From Mesodorylaimus sp. YZB2_4 (lineage: Eukaryota; Nematoda; Enoplea; Dorylaimida; Dorylaimidae): 64,000 bases of DNA. Every line of letters begins with the position of its first letter. The first letter of the stretch is position 1. Shown piece by piece: positions 23,245 to 35,009 of this stretch. The position numbers and the translations under genes are program-made. The stretch spans positions 1,054,001 through 1,118,000 of the forward strand of contig JASANH010000938.1 in assembly GCA_030248295.1 (NCBI GenBank), read 5' to 3'. The notes under the pieces were generated by a model. It saw only the letters and a program-made list of their open reading frames with translations, was not told the origin of the DNA and did no database searches.

Positions 23245-25164
23245 GATTTCTACGAAGACTGATGGCTATTGACGCACGCTACTCTCAAAAGCTTATTTTT
23301 CGCATGCTTTGCCCTTTTTTGTATATGCCGTATCTTGCTATGCTGAAAGAATGGCACCGGAAAGTCGTGTTCTTGGTTTTTAGCTTGCCCTTACAAATTA
23401 CCAGCAATCAATAGTTTCATGCAGTTGCCAGAATCGCTTTAGGGACCAAGTGGCTGGTTTGCATCGAAGGGGCAATGGGACAATGAAAGTGGCAGAGTGT
23501 CTTGCAACTCAATCAATAGACTGTGTCGGCTGTTCTTGTCCTTGCCGATAGCAGTTAGGTGAGTCGTGGTTAATAAACCTTTCCTTCGCCGCCTAGCCGA
23601 GTCAGGCAAGCGTGACGTGCGCGTGAATGGTAGTGCCAGCCGCATCCATCACCGCCTCCACCAGATAAGAATTGGCTCAGTATGTGCACTTGCAAGCACT
23701 GCTGCCATAAAAAACGGGTAGGGTGCTCGCCAGCAAGGAGTGACACGCCTTGGAATTCAGCCTTGCTAGCACCGGAAGCTGAGTGATAACATGTGGCGGG
23801 TTATCTGTTCGGCTGGTTAGACACCACGGCGGCGATGGCAACGTGCGGAAGGAGAGAGAACAGGGAAATGAACATAGGCTCATCGTTAGAGGCTAGCAAA
23901 AAATACTTGCTCGAAGACAAAACCAATACAGCTTTGTGATAAGCAGAGCTCATATCACGTAAGTGTGTAATGTATCACCCCTGCAGTAAAATCCAATCCA
24001 TCTCCAGGTTTCTTTGTCGAGCTTGAAAGTTTCTCCCATCTGCATGGGTTGGCATACTAAGAATGGAGAAGCATGACTCAATGCAAGCTATTCAGTTCAT
24101 TACCAACAGCTCAAAGGTCAGTTGTGCAAAAGGACAAGTCTGGGAACCAAAGGCGCAAAGGTCACCTAATGCATCAGTGCATGCAGATGAATGGGCAGGC
24201 TCGCGGTGCAAATTTCATTTTATCATCAAGATTGATTCCAGGGTCCCCTACTTGGACTTTGCACCGTGCGTAACTGCACAATGCCCCCTTCTTGGAAAGT
24301 GCAATGGTTACTGCTAATATTAGCCATTGTCGTGGGCGGAACGACTGTTCGATAGTTCAAAGAACAGTGCCATGGTTACTCGTGCTTCCTCTTTCAGGAA
24401 GTCTAAAAAGAAGAAAACTGAACTCACTATTTTTAAACTTTTTCTAGCAAGCTATTGGCTAGTGCAGTGTTCTATGACAGCTATTGTGAGTTTGTGTAAG
24501 CAATCAGCTTGTGCTACATAAACATATCCGCTCTCTTTTTAAGCTTCTTTGGAAGAAGCCTTGGAAAAAGTCACGTTTTCTGCCCTTTGCTGCAAAGCGC
24601 TCATAAAAATCCAATGTCGGCTGGATATTGTGCAGGTGATGCGCACGTGAACGAAAAGAATTCCGTTCGCATATAAAATTTTTTTTTTTCTCGGAAATGC
24701 TGACTGTGCGTTCACGTGCTGGGGAGATGGTTGAAGGAGCGAGCCAGCCCGGCACCAGTCGGCACGTCGGGAACAGAGCACCGGAAACAGTGTTTACCTG
24801 CACCCTTGATTGGAGCCCTAAAGATGGCCATTGACGATCCCGCTAAGTAAACCTTTAATCATTCATAACAAGCTGAGCAAACAGCGAGCCCAGTGCACTT
24901 TCCCGAGCTCCCCTTTGCGTCATTCGAAGAAGCACGATCAATAAGGTCTAGCAAACCACTGCAGCCAGCCCAGCTAACATATAGCACCCTCCACCCCACC
25001 CTCTTATACACATTGGTCCAATAGCAACGGGTGCGTTCACGTGAACGGCACGTCCTAGTGGGTGCATAGGCGTGCATGTCACGTATATAAGGCCCGGGAG
25101 AACAGCCTGAGCAGTCATTCCGTTCTCTGTCAGACTAAAGAAAAGTGGGATAAAGATACAAAGA
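23245..25164. other. Spacer between DUSP paralogues
   Basis: About 1.9 kb. Contains further CACGTG motifs (24643-24652, 24711-24718) and the core promoter of the second paralogue near 25016-25092. No coding exon recognised. Confidence 0.5.
25016..25090 (+). promoter_or_regulatory. Core promoter of second DUSP gene: CCAAT, palindromic E-box, TATA
   Basis: CCAATAGCAACGG at about 25018, the perfect palindrome GTTCACGTGAAC at 25035-25046 followed by GGCACGT, and TATATAA at 25084-25090, about 75 bases before the ATG. The order CCAAT, CACGTG, TATA is that of a focused, inducible promoter. The binding factor (bHLH-type) is inference. Confidence 0.65.
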
Positions 25165-25869
25165 ATGCCCGTATTTCAAGTCAATGCCGCATGGGCGGCC
25201 ATGACTGAAATCATACCAAACTTGTACATATGCGGAGTGTCCGCCTTGAAGCAAAGTTCTATTCTCGCCTTGAATTTTGATTTGGTGGTGAATTGTACGA
25301 AGGAAGTGCCAAATATGAACTCGCTACCACCAGACGTTGAAAGATTGAAGTTGTGGTTGGACGATACGGAAGAAACGGACTTGGCCTCGTCGTTGGACAT
25401 GGCTGTGGATTACATCAGGATGATCCTCGAGGTCGACGGACGGGTTCTCGTGCATTGCGTTGCCGGAGTGAGCAGAAGTGCAGCCGTGTGCTTGGCTTAC
25501 TTGGTCAAATACGAATCGATGACTCTTCGTCAAGCCTATGAACACATGGCAGCGAGGAGGGCACGGGTTCGACCAAATTTGGGTTTCTGGCGTCAGTTAA
25601 TCGAGTTCGAAATGGAACTGCGAGGAGAGAAGAGTGTGGTCATCAAGAAATGCTTGGGTGACCAGGAGCTGCCCGATGTCTACGAGGGTGTGGTGGAGAG
25701 CCAACTCGATCTGATTCCTCCCCAGCCATTCGCAAAGGAAAATGAACTGTCGCCTTCCTATTGCCAGTCCAAGAAAGAGGAGAGAAAACGACAACGTCAA
25801 TTATCAGACACTGAAAATGGGAAAAGATTTGTGCCAAAGTTGGAACCAGTTATTGAAGTGGAACAATAA
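25165..25869 (+). CDS. Dual-specificity phosphatase, DUSP14/18-like, 234 aa, intronless paralogue
   Basis: Paralogue of the gene at 22516-23244, same strand, one exon. The catalytic loop is VHCVAGVSRSAAVCLAYL, the acid loop WLDDTEETD, and the end of the domain NLGFWRQLIEFEMEL. The N-terminal 20 residues are nearly identical to the paralogue, and the catalytic domain is similar throughout; the C-terminal tails diverge, this one ending in a Lys/Arg/Gln-rich stretch and RFVPKLEPVIEVEQ, while the first ends RFVPRLASVPEI. Shared tail motif RFVPxL suggests a conserved role for the C-terminus. Both active-site Cys and Arg are present, so both are predicted active. Confidence 0.92.
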   Translation: MPVFQVNAAWAAMTEIIPNLYICGVSALKQSSILALNFDLVVNCTKEVPNMNSLPPDVERLKLWLDDTEETDLASSLDMAVDYIRMILEVDGRVLVHCVAGVSRSAAVCLAYLVKYESMTLRQAYEHMAARRARVRPNLGFWRQLIEFEMELRGEKSVVIKKCLGDQELPDVYEGVVESQLDLIPPQPFAKENELSPSYCQSKKEERKRQRQLSDTENGKRFVPKLEPVIEVEQ

Positions 25870-28160
25870 GCCAATAAGTGGCTTATAAAATGGACTTGTA
25901 CATACGATTCCAAAATGTTCTACGGGTTTTCATTTTGGGATTCATTTCATCTTTGATTATGGTTAACATTTTGCTCATTCATAATACGCGCATGCTTGTA
26001 ATTTTTCTTTGAGGACCATACAAGAAATTTATTCACTCTTCAGGCATGCCTTTTTCGTTAGGCGAGGGTTAGGTATTGACGAAACTTGCTGCAAGGCCGC
26101 TGGTGATGGATCTACGCCAGGCCTGACTGCACGCGTGTGACAATGAGATGTACTGACAGATGGGCCCAGTCTGCCATTGACTCTAGTCAGACCAAGAATG
26201 CCCTCAAACTTTCAACCCACTCTCAGCCATATGTCCTCCTTATGACGCTGCTAGCCACCAAAGAGCGAAGCAAAGCTGCCAAGGATTTCAGACCAGCAGA
26301 CGGAGATGGTATCTTTGGGCTGAGCATCATCCCAAAGTGTGCGTGCACTGCGGCTTAGGCTCTCGCCCAAATTTTCCAACGCGCCCAATCCAATCCAGCA
26401 AACACGAGGGCATGGGCGTAAACAGAACAGGAATTGGTTTACACCACGATTCCGGTTAGTGCTCGTAATCGATTTTATGGATGCTCACTTTCTTCTCTAG
26501 CAGGCTGGCACTTGTTCAAGGCGTCGACGTCATACCAGCCGTGCCGGGCCAAGCCGTGCCAGGCACGCCGGCACGATTAATGTCCTCGCCCAGAGTCAGT
26601 ACAAGGCCGTAGGGTAATCAAAGATCTGAGCGTTAGCGAGGCCTGAAAGGCTGGTTTTCACAATTGAAAAACCTGGCTGTGGCAGCGGAAACTGGATGAC
26701 AGACTTCCAGCAACGTGACCAATGTTGCTTTGCCTGCCTGTTGAACACGACCACTCGACTTGTGTGCTGTACTCGAGGACAGAAACATATTTTCAGATTT
26801 GATGTTATGAGACATGCAAGCAGTAGAGACACTGGCCTTTACGCAGGCTCGAGTAACTGTACTGTCCTCCCTGATAGATGGCACTGCGCGAACTTCATCT
26901 CATTACGTGCTTGACGAGCACTAGCGTGCGTCATTGCTGTCCTCGAAAGGCTGCTATTCGAGTAACTGAATGAGACGGTGCCAGCCGCCACTCGGCACCA
27001 TAACCTTATCAGCACACTCAGAAGTCACCCCTCGCTCGAGTCGCACCATAAGCATTGTCTAGTCAGTCAAACACGAGTCACAATCTGCAATTATGTCACA
27101 CGCGCAGTCAAGTCATGCCCCCAACATTTCAATGCCTGACCCACGCACTCCAAAAAAGGCACTTACACAATCTAGACACCTAAATTGTACTTTAGAAAAC
27201 CAGTTTCAAGTGAATAAATGAGAACTTAGCCTCTCCTACAATCTAGGCCTGTTAGAAAGCAAAATTATACTCCCCATCTCACCTGGATAAAGTATTCCTG
27301 ATCGAAATGAGCTGCGACACAGTCGTCCACAAAAAAACCCAGAAAAAAACGAACATCATAAACGCACAAATTCCAAACCGGATTTGAATCCGCATAGCAT
27401 AAACACATTACGACAACGAAGCACTCAATCTCCAAAACAACACATTTTTCCTGCCTCAAATTCAAATTACAAACCATAGGAATGCAAACAAAAAAGAACA
27501 CTCAAAATTTCTCGCCGGCCTGAAATGTATGAACTACCCAAAACACTCATTTGAACACAAGTAGAATTTGCCGCACTCAACAAAATCATGAAATTTCCTC
27601 TCCTAATTGCTATTTCAAAATACCTGAATCAAAAAAAGAAGATCGCAAATCTTGTACTTTCGAAATTTCAAAACCGTCAAATTTAGTCACTTCTCCAGTC
27701 TATTCTGCTTTTTTTCACCTCGAACCTGAAACAACAGAATACAAATTCCAGCCTGGCCTCTGCTCGTTATCACTGCAATTATACAATTCCTTGTCTTATT
27801 CTGTAATTTACGAGTACTGTACTCTTCCTCGTCTAGTTTTTAATGCCCATATCAGCTTTAGCTTAGGTCCTAGCTAGGCCTCCCGCGGCTCGTCAGGGAA
27901 ACATCCATTAGCTAACGTGGTTATCGATTATACGATTGCGCCGAAGGAAAAAACAGGCAGGGGATTTCCCATACGTGCGGGCCTCATAATTGCTTATGCG
28001 CCCGCCACGTGCATCGCTCGTCGTCGCAGGCACTCGTATGTTTACAAAACAACCATCGCACCGTAAGGCCTAATTGCGTGAACAATAACGCATACCACAA
28101 TGTGGAAAAGTCCCCTGTTTCTTTCGAATCATGGCACAGAGATAAAAATGTTTACTTACT
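25870..28160. other. Long intergenic region
   Basis: About 2.3 kb between the 3' ends of the DUSP and Maelstrom-like genes. I see no exon I can support. From about 27,100 to 27,850 base composition becomes AT-rich with short runs of A. Confidence 0.5.
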
Positions 28161-29700
28161 TTAACAATGCGAGAATTCTTCCAGAATACGTTTAGCGTAT
28201 TCACGAGCCACCGATAAGCAGTCGCGTTCCGCAACCCCATTTCCATCCATAGTCTTAAGCAGCACCATTGATTTCGGTTTATCGAACCAATCGCACAGGG
28301 CTCGTATCAGATCGTCCACGTTTGCCAGATTTCGATCGAGACTGATCTGCGATTTCGGGTCGGTCCAGTCAGCCTCAGCAGGCTTTCGTTTATCGACGAA
28401 TGTCAAGGCATCGAAAACAGCTGGCAACTGACCGGGAACAGCGAAATAGATCGGAGCTCGGCCGCCCAAATCTCGTTTAATTTTTGATGCCCAAGTTAAA
28501 ACACGACGAATGGCTTCGTATCGAGCATTGGTCGCTGTATCGACAGGAGCTTCGCTTAAATCAACGTGATATTCGTCGATTATGCCATTGTTCAAACTAA
28601 ACTGGACAATGGCCAAGGCTGTAAATCCACTGCTAGAGAAAAGGCGCTCGGATGCGGCGTTGATGATCAGGAAATGCTCGTTTTTGAGATCTAAAATTGT
28701 AGAGGAAAAGCATGAGAATTTCTGTAAAAGAAGTTCATCATATATATAAGCTCGGCTCGTCCCCAACCTTGACCTGAGATAGCATAAAATGGTGGACACG
28801 AGTATCAGGGATCGACCAGAGAGCCGGACATACAGTACTAGGATGGGTACCAGAATTTTTCCTCTAAAACACGCAATGGCCGCCAAGCCACACTTGAGTA
28901 CAGTAAATAATGGAAAAATAAATGCCATAAAACATGTGTAACCCCTTTTGCCTTGTAAGCCATGGCGAGTGGGACAGCGCAATCGATACTCTCCCCTGGC
29001 TGGGAGACGTCAACCTGTCGGGTTTATCGGGCGATTCAACTTCTCGGGTTGCAGTGCGATTCAGCTTATGGGGTTATGGTTAACCAGCTTAAATAGAACC
29101 CTGTAAGAGCAGCTTCCCCAAATCTAAGACTTTCTACGAACAGTCTTGCAGACTGCCTTGCAGACTTTACAGTTAGGAACAAACAAGATAACGATACCAT
29201 TTCAATGCCAGGAACCAACCAAGAATTAAGACCTGTCAAATTTACCACTATGACAGTCAGGAGACAAAACTTCGGGAAAGACTTTTTGTCTACAACTCAC
29301 CTTTCTTGTCCGAGTACGCCCATGTCCATTTGTCCTTCAGCTCCTTGATATTTCTGTCCCGCTTAAGGTTCAGGTCTTTCAGCATACCCAAATCAGTCGG
29401 GTCGCTATTCGGGTCGCCTCGAGTTCCGTTTGAGTTCTTCATTCTTGACGAGCTGCCTTCTCCGGTGCAACGTTTTCTCTCTTCTCGGTACGTTTCACGC
29501 CATTTCGCCTTCTCCTCATCCGGAAACGTGTTCCATTTTAAGGCGGCGGCTTCGAAGCCTTGTTTTACAGTGCGAAATTGGCGACCACTCTTCACACATT
29601 CTTCGACGAACTCACGACAGAAAAAATAAAATGGTGATACAGTGTGTTGACGACGCTTCGACGACGACGCCGCTTTGGTAGATTCATGACACGACGCCAT
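28161..29700 (-). CDS. mael: Maelstrom-like protein (HMG box plus MAEL domain), 309 aa
   Basis: Two exons: 29700-29301 and 28690-28161 (930 nt), joined in phase across a 610-bp intron. The first encodes an HMG-box-like domain at about residues 15-75 (VSPFYFFCREFVEECVKSG, then WNTFPDEEKAKWRETYREER). The second matches the Maelstrom-specific RNase-H-like fold: HFLIINAAS, then AIVQFSLNNGIIDEYH, which parallels the EFSLxDGIIDxFH core of Maelstrom, and later RAPIYFAVPGQLPAVFDALTF, parallel to the PPxFxK...VxxCLxWL helix. In flies and mammals Maelstrom acts in piRNA-guided transposon silencing in germ cells. The protein is shorter than animal Maelstrom (about 400 or more residues). An HMG-box protein of another kind is possible if the second domain match fails. 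Confidence 0.7.
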
Positions 29701-30747
29701 GATCAACAAACAACTTCTTGGTCTTGAAAAATAAGTACGTAAGCCTAAAAATACAATAAATACAGTACATACAGTACCTATGTAACAGCGAAGTAAAAAA
29801 TTCAAGAACTATCCCGCCACGCGTTTGATGATACAGTAGTCATAACAAAATCAAAAAATAAGCTAATACATGGGCCTATACAAAACCAACTCAGACATTT
29901 GAGTTAGATTTGAAAATTTGACGGTCTGCTGCACAGAGATACTACGACTTATATGTTACATCTCGTATCTATATGTGTATCCCATGATCTGCCGCCGCTC
30001 CAGCACTGCGCCCCCTGCCCCTTCCGAAATCGTAAAGCGCGCTTTTAGCAGACAAACCTGTGTTTTGTACTTGCTGCATGCCGCGCGATTTAACTTGCTC
30101 GTCAAAATGATGGCATCGAGGAGACAAATTTACAGCCGTATAACGAAATAATAGTTATAATTCTGCGGTAATTCATCGTTTACCGTATTTTTCAGACATC
30201 TGAAAAGAGTCAGAGTGGCCTGCAAGTCTAACCCTCCCTCTACCACGCGTAGGCACATATCCCTGTTAGAGTGTCACCTTTATTTCGCTGTGGGCTATTT
30301 ACCTCAGATTTGTCCTGGCCTTTTTTTGTCACACCTTTCCTTTCGAAAGAGTCATAGGCGACGAAGAGGAGCATACATAAAAGGCAGAGGCGAAAATCTT
30401 GCTTTCGAGTTTTGCTACTCATAACTCTGGCTCTCACAAAATTCAATTCAGTTTTTATCGGTAAAAACTATGACTGTTTCAAAGAGTATGCAAAAACCCT
30501 GACACTCAGAACGAGGCGTAATTTATCAGCTGAGCATTCTCACCAAATATAGAATGTGCCTGTGCACTAACAGGACCCAACCAGCTGGTTTTTGTCGCCA
30601 AATCGACTATGATTGTGAAAAACAATTTTAACTGGTTCCGTTACTTGGCCTGAGCACCAACAGGGTCGAGGCCTCTCCAGCCACCATCAGTCTTTACAAG
30701 GCTTTGTTCGACCGCCTTTGCTTGCTTGTCTAACAATCAGCGCCAAG
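29701..30747. other. Divergent region between Maelstrom-like and DEG/ENaC genes
   Basis: About 1 kb; must hold promoters for both genes. No exon or repeat recognised. Confidence 0.5.
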
Positions 30748-31848
30748 ATGAAAGCAACGGCTATGACACCTTTTGTTTTGGAAAATAAGCTTAATATTTT
30801 GCATGGACTGGTCATTGCTGGCTTGACTGGTCTGGCCATCTACAATGGTTTCTGCGTCATCTTCTCCTACCTCTATGATAATGTCATGACCACTGTGCAG
30901 ATGGAGACATCCAACAATATCTTGCCCTTTGTTCAATATGTAACCATAGAATACGAGTTTGTCGAAGATAAGAGCATATTTCCTGACATGTGGGGCCAGC
31001 TTGCAATTAGAAGAGACCAGCAGCAGAATACGAGTACTTCGGGGATCGCACTCTGCGAATTCAATTGTCAGCTCGACTGGATCGTTGAGGACTGCAAATG
31101 TGTGCCGTTCACTTTTCGTCGATTATACGCTGCAGACTCAACGAAAAAGACACTGCCTCCATGCTCGATAAGAGAGCAGGTGGAATGTCTGAATTCAACA
31201 AATAGGCGCACTTTATCGCCGTGCGGGGATGGAAAATCTGTGCCTTGCGTTGTTCAGACAAGCATGCAGAACATCGAGGATGACAGCAATAACACAGGGA
31301 TCCCTGAGAAGTCATATTACCTATTTTATCTCACGATCGTCTGCCAAAGAGGCACCTACGTAGTGTATCAAGCTAAGTACAAGAACTCTTGGATGGAAGC
31401 ACTTGGGCAGCTGGGTGGAAACTTGGGTGTCTTCTTATCTTTCAGTCTGTTCGGGGTTTGGAGAATGGTCATTTACTTGCGTATCCTGTTCGATCGTCGA
31501 CGCCGAAATCGCATCTTGACGTCGCCCTCTTCCCACAGCATTGTGACGACATGGCTACGTTTAGCTCAACTAACAACGGATGCTAGTGCTGGTGGAAACT
31601 GTGCTCGACGTGAAGGGATGATGGAGAAACAGATAGAATCTTTGGCACTAAACATGGAGAAGTTGGATACCGAGTCAAAGGCGGTAACTGCTTCACTTGA
31701 GACAAGGATCGAAGAAATTGAAGAGCTGTTGATCAAGAAGAGGGTCAGATACCAGAATGGAACGAGGCCAAATTGTCCAACAGCCGGTTGCTTAGAGGTT
31801 AACGATAGCCTTGAATTAGATAGCAACATGCAGATTATAATTATATGA
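30748..31848 (+). CDS. Short DEG/ENaC-family channel subunit, 366 aa, intronless
   Basis: One open frame from the first ATG. TM1 lies at about residues 18-44 (LHGLVIAGLTGLAIYNGF). Extracellular signatures follow: NNILPFVQYVTIEYE, the degenerin Cys block CEFNCQLDWIVEDCKCVPFTF, then CSIREQVEC. TM2 at about 215-245 contains GGNLGVFLSFSLFG, where SFS fits the G/SxS selectivity filter; the usual Glu after it is missing. The intracellular tail is about 120 residues with a predicted coiled coil (KQIESLALNMEKLD to RIEEIEELLIKK). The extracellular region is far shorter than usual for this family (about 170 residues against 350 or more), because the segment present in the broken paralogue at 33301-35009 is missing. 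It could be a functional minimal subunit, a dominant-negative form, or an early pseudogene that kept its frame. Confidence 0.82.
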   Translation: MKATAMTPFVLENKLNILHGLVIAGLTGLAIYNGFCVIFSYLYDNVMTTVQMETSNNILPFVQYVTIEYEFVEDKSIFPDMWGQLAIRRDQQQNTSTSGIALCEFNCQLDWIVEDCKCVPFTFRRLYAADSTKKTLPPCSIREQVECLNSTNRRTLSPCGDGKSVPCVVQTSMQNIEDDSNNTGIPEKSYYLFYLTIVCQRGTYVVYQAKYKNSWMEALGQLGGNLGVFLSFSLFGVWRMVIYLRILFDRRRRNRILTSPSSHSIVTTWLRLAQLTTDASAGGNCARREGMMEKQIESLALNMEKLDTESKAVTASLETRIEEIEELLIKKRVRYQNGTRPNCPTAGCLEVNDSLELDSNMQIIII

Positions 31849-33300
31849 GGGCGTAAGCAAACGGTTACTGGGATTTTATGACGGGCTTGGAAAAATAAGC
31901 TACAATGGTGTTATTGACAACGCTGAACACAGGAAGGGGCAGGACATACAGTATTGATGAAGACAGGCCTGCTAAGTGGTCTGGGGATGTGCTACCTTCT
32001 GGTAGACCCGTCTTCACCTACAGGTATACCTGTTCCCAGGACATGAATTTTCACGTGCGCATCCACCATGTTGAATATAGAATTTTTTGTCGTGTCTGTC
32101 CCCTTCAAAGTACAGCGTTGTGCCTTGCGCCTGCTTTTTGCCTCTCTGTGAGAGTGCAAGCTGCTTCACGCCTCACATAGCGTACTACTGTGAATGCCTC
32201 GCAATCACTTTTACTCCTGTGTATGTATACTGTGATAGTGCGCGATACTTACAGCACACATACGGTATGCATCTGTGGAAGGATCCAGAATTTCACTTTT
32301 TCAGGGCCTACGCACAGTGTACGGTAGTTATGTAAGTGCTATTGCTGTCTTATGCCAGTAGCTGGGGTACTAAATCACAGGTCAGGTCGGTGAGCTTTTG
32401 TAGAAAGATTATTCACTCATAAATGTAGCGGGCTAGCAAAGCGGTTGCTTGCACCGAGTGACCGCATACATTACGTGCTGCAAAGCAATTTCACTGACCT
32501 GTTGACCCATTTGCATTTAGACAGCCGTTTTTAGATACGCCGCTGTAATACCTAGCTCAGCTTATCGTTAGCCGTTTACTCGTAGATATGACCTGCTGTT
32601 ACTCTATGTTACGAGACTCACGATCAGATGCTACAGTGGGTGGTGCGTGGCATACACGACAGTGGGCATATCTAAAAACGGGTGTCTAAACGCAAATGGG
32701 CCAGTGAAATTGCTTTGCGGCAGTAAAATGCCACTGATCGCATCACATCACACGGATGATGCATGTGCAATGGTCCACGTCAATGGACTAAATGCGCAAA
32801 CCCTATTGGTCTTCCAGCATTAGCAAGCGAATTACTTTCTTGGCGTCAGTCACATTACAGTACAGTGGTGGCCTTAAAACGAGAGTTCCCCAAGCGATCT
32901 TCTGTCTGGCTTTAACCCTTCCCTGGTCAAACTGTTAGTAACATCAAGTAGCTACTGTACGATACCTGTGCTGGAAGATAGTTCTCGCGGTTCTACCAAA
33001 CTACAGTACTTTACGTTACAAACGAGGTCTATATAGTTCCGGGAAGTTTTTTTCGGCGCCATTCGGGCACCGTCGACGGATTTTGATGAAATTCGACCCA
33101 AGCATGCGGGACATGGCACCCGAGAACCCTACGATGGGATTTCGCGAAATTTTGATCGGTTCGGGAGAAATCGATCAAAAACGACTTCTGAAGTGTGGAC
33201 CCCGCACTGGAGAATACGGGTCCGCAAGTTTGACCAGGGAATCTAAAAAACAGAAAAGCGGGGCTTCTTTGATCCAGTTGCATACCGCATTAAAGGAACC
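31849..33300. other. Spacer between DEG/ENaC copies, with inverted-repeat element
   Basis: About 1.45 kb, including the foldback element at 32479-32718. No exon recognised. Confidence 0.5.
32479..32718. mobile_element. Foldback (MITE-like) inverted repeat
   Basis: Arms 32479-32541 and 32664-32718 are reverse complements (both contain GCAAAGCAATTTCACTG and CCGTTTTTAGATA read outward to inward) and differ mainly by a 9-bp insertion in the left arm. The loop is about 120 bases with no open frame. Size and structure fit a non-autonomous DNA transposon; target-site duplication not determined. Confidence 0.75.
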
Positions 33301-35009
33301 ATGGCTTGGGACTCCATTAAAAGGCAAGTATTGAAAAATAAGCTAAATATTCTTCATGCCATTGTAATTAGCTCCTTGCTTGCGATGGCCATCTACAAGA
33401 GATAACACAATGACGACCGTCAGCCTGAACACGGCAACAAATATTTTGCCTTTTGTTCGGCATATTTCCATAAAGTACGAACTACCCAAGCATCGTAGTA
33501 TATTTCCAGAGACCCTGCAAATCAGCGAGGATGAATACGACGAACTTCCTAGCGACCCTTTTGATCGACTTGACAAAAGAAAACCCCATTGTGGAGCTGG
33601 CCTCCAGAAATGTTTCGACTAATCTATCTTTGGACGATTGTCTCGATATAGCTGCAATGACAGACCTGATAGAGCTGATGGACGAGATTCTTTTTGACCG
33701 TTTTACAAGGAAGGGCATGTTCGATAGCTTAGAAGAGCTGGATAAGGCAGATACAGTCGATAAGTTATTTAAAGAGTTTGATACCTTTCTTGAAAATCCC
33801 CATTCGAACGAGATGGGGAATCAAGTTTTGGGACGTGTGGTACAAGAAGGCCATACGAGCTATTTACTTCGAATGTTAGTTTAAATCAAATGATCCCATT
33901 TACTTTCTCTGTTGACGAACTTGGTCTGTCTGCCATTCAAGTAACTATTCCTCTTTCGTTTTTGCGCAATATGGATTTAGACGAATTCACGTTAGGAATC
34001 GTTCCCCATCACGATGCGAACAACAGCGAAAAATACTCGTGTGACAAGGTCAGCATTTCTCTTTCAAGTTTTAAAGCTCCAAACGAATTAGTGATGGTCG
34101 ATAAGGGTACCGACGACTCGGTAGAGTAGAGGTACTGAAGAATCGAATTGACATATCCAGTTCAGGCGTTCACGATATGACGGCTGTGCGTTCCCCAAAA
34201 GATTGTAGTTCTTTTGAAAATATAATTGATGCCACCCATGGCGAATTCAAATGCTTACTGGACTGGCTAGTGGACGAGTGCGAATGCGTGCCATTTACCT
34301 ACTGTATCGTAGATTATACCTTAATGACCCGGCACGAAATGGACTGCAACGATGTACAGTCGAAAGACATGCGCAATGCCTTCGGAAGTCGACCAGTCGA
34401 AGAATGTCTTTGCCTTGCTAAGGAGAAAAAGCGATACCTTGCGTAAGGCAGACTAATAGCTTTAGCTTTGAAGATAATGAAAATGACATCGATACCTTGA
34501 TAAAAAAGGATCCCAATAGCGAATTTTGGATATATCTTCACATCGTATCCAAGAAAGGAACTTACGTCGAGTTCAATGCAGTGTTTCAAAACACGTGGAT
34601 GGAAATGTTGGGTCAGGTGGGTGGAAATGTTGGACTTTTCTTATCCTATAGTTTAGTCATGATTTGAAAAGTGGTGATTTATCTTCTTTTCAAACGCCGT
34701 CGTAATAAGCGGATCGTGTCGTCTCCATCGTCGCACGATGTAGTCACAACGCGGCTACAAATGACCCACCTAAACCTCGACGGTGATCCGATTAACGATG
34801 ATGATAAGGAGGATGATGATGAAAGCGAAGAAACCAGAGATAAACAAAGCCAAGTCCAACTTAAAAAATTACGTACTGAGAATGAAGCATCGAAGGCAGT
34901 GATTACGGCCTTGGCGATAAGAGTCAACGATCTGGAGGAATATGTGATGAAAAAAGTAAGGCATCGGAGCAAGCAAAATCTGGAAAAGACGGCCGACGAA
35001 AGGTTGTAA
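33301..35009 (+). pseudogene. Broken DEG/ENaC paralogue
   Basis: Tandem copy of the gene at 30748. It begins MAWDSIKRQVLKNKLNILHA (TM1) but after AIYK the frame breaks: about 30 bases present in the intact copy are gone and a TAA follows. Matches then hop between frames: NTATNILPFVRHISIKYE, a long extracellular segment absent from the neighbour (LSLDDCLDIAAMTDL, FTFSVDELGLSAIQ, MDLDEFTLGIVPHH), GEFKCLLDWLVDECECVPFT, then KKGTYVEFNAVFQNTWMEML and GGNVGLFLSYSL before a TGA inside TM2, and finally a coiled-coil tail to a stop at 35009. At least five in-frame stops or shifts separate these pieces. They could not be explained as introns because splice sites of the right phase are missing. AATAAA lies near 35080. 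Confidence 0.85.
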
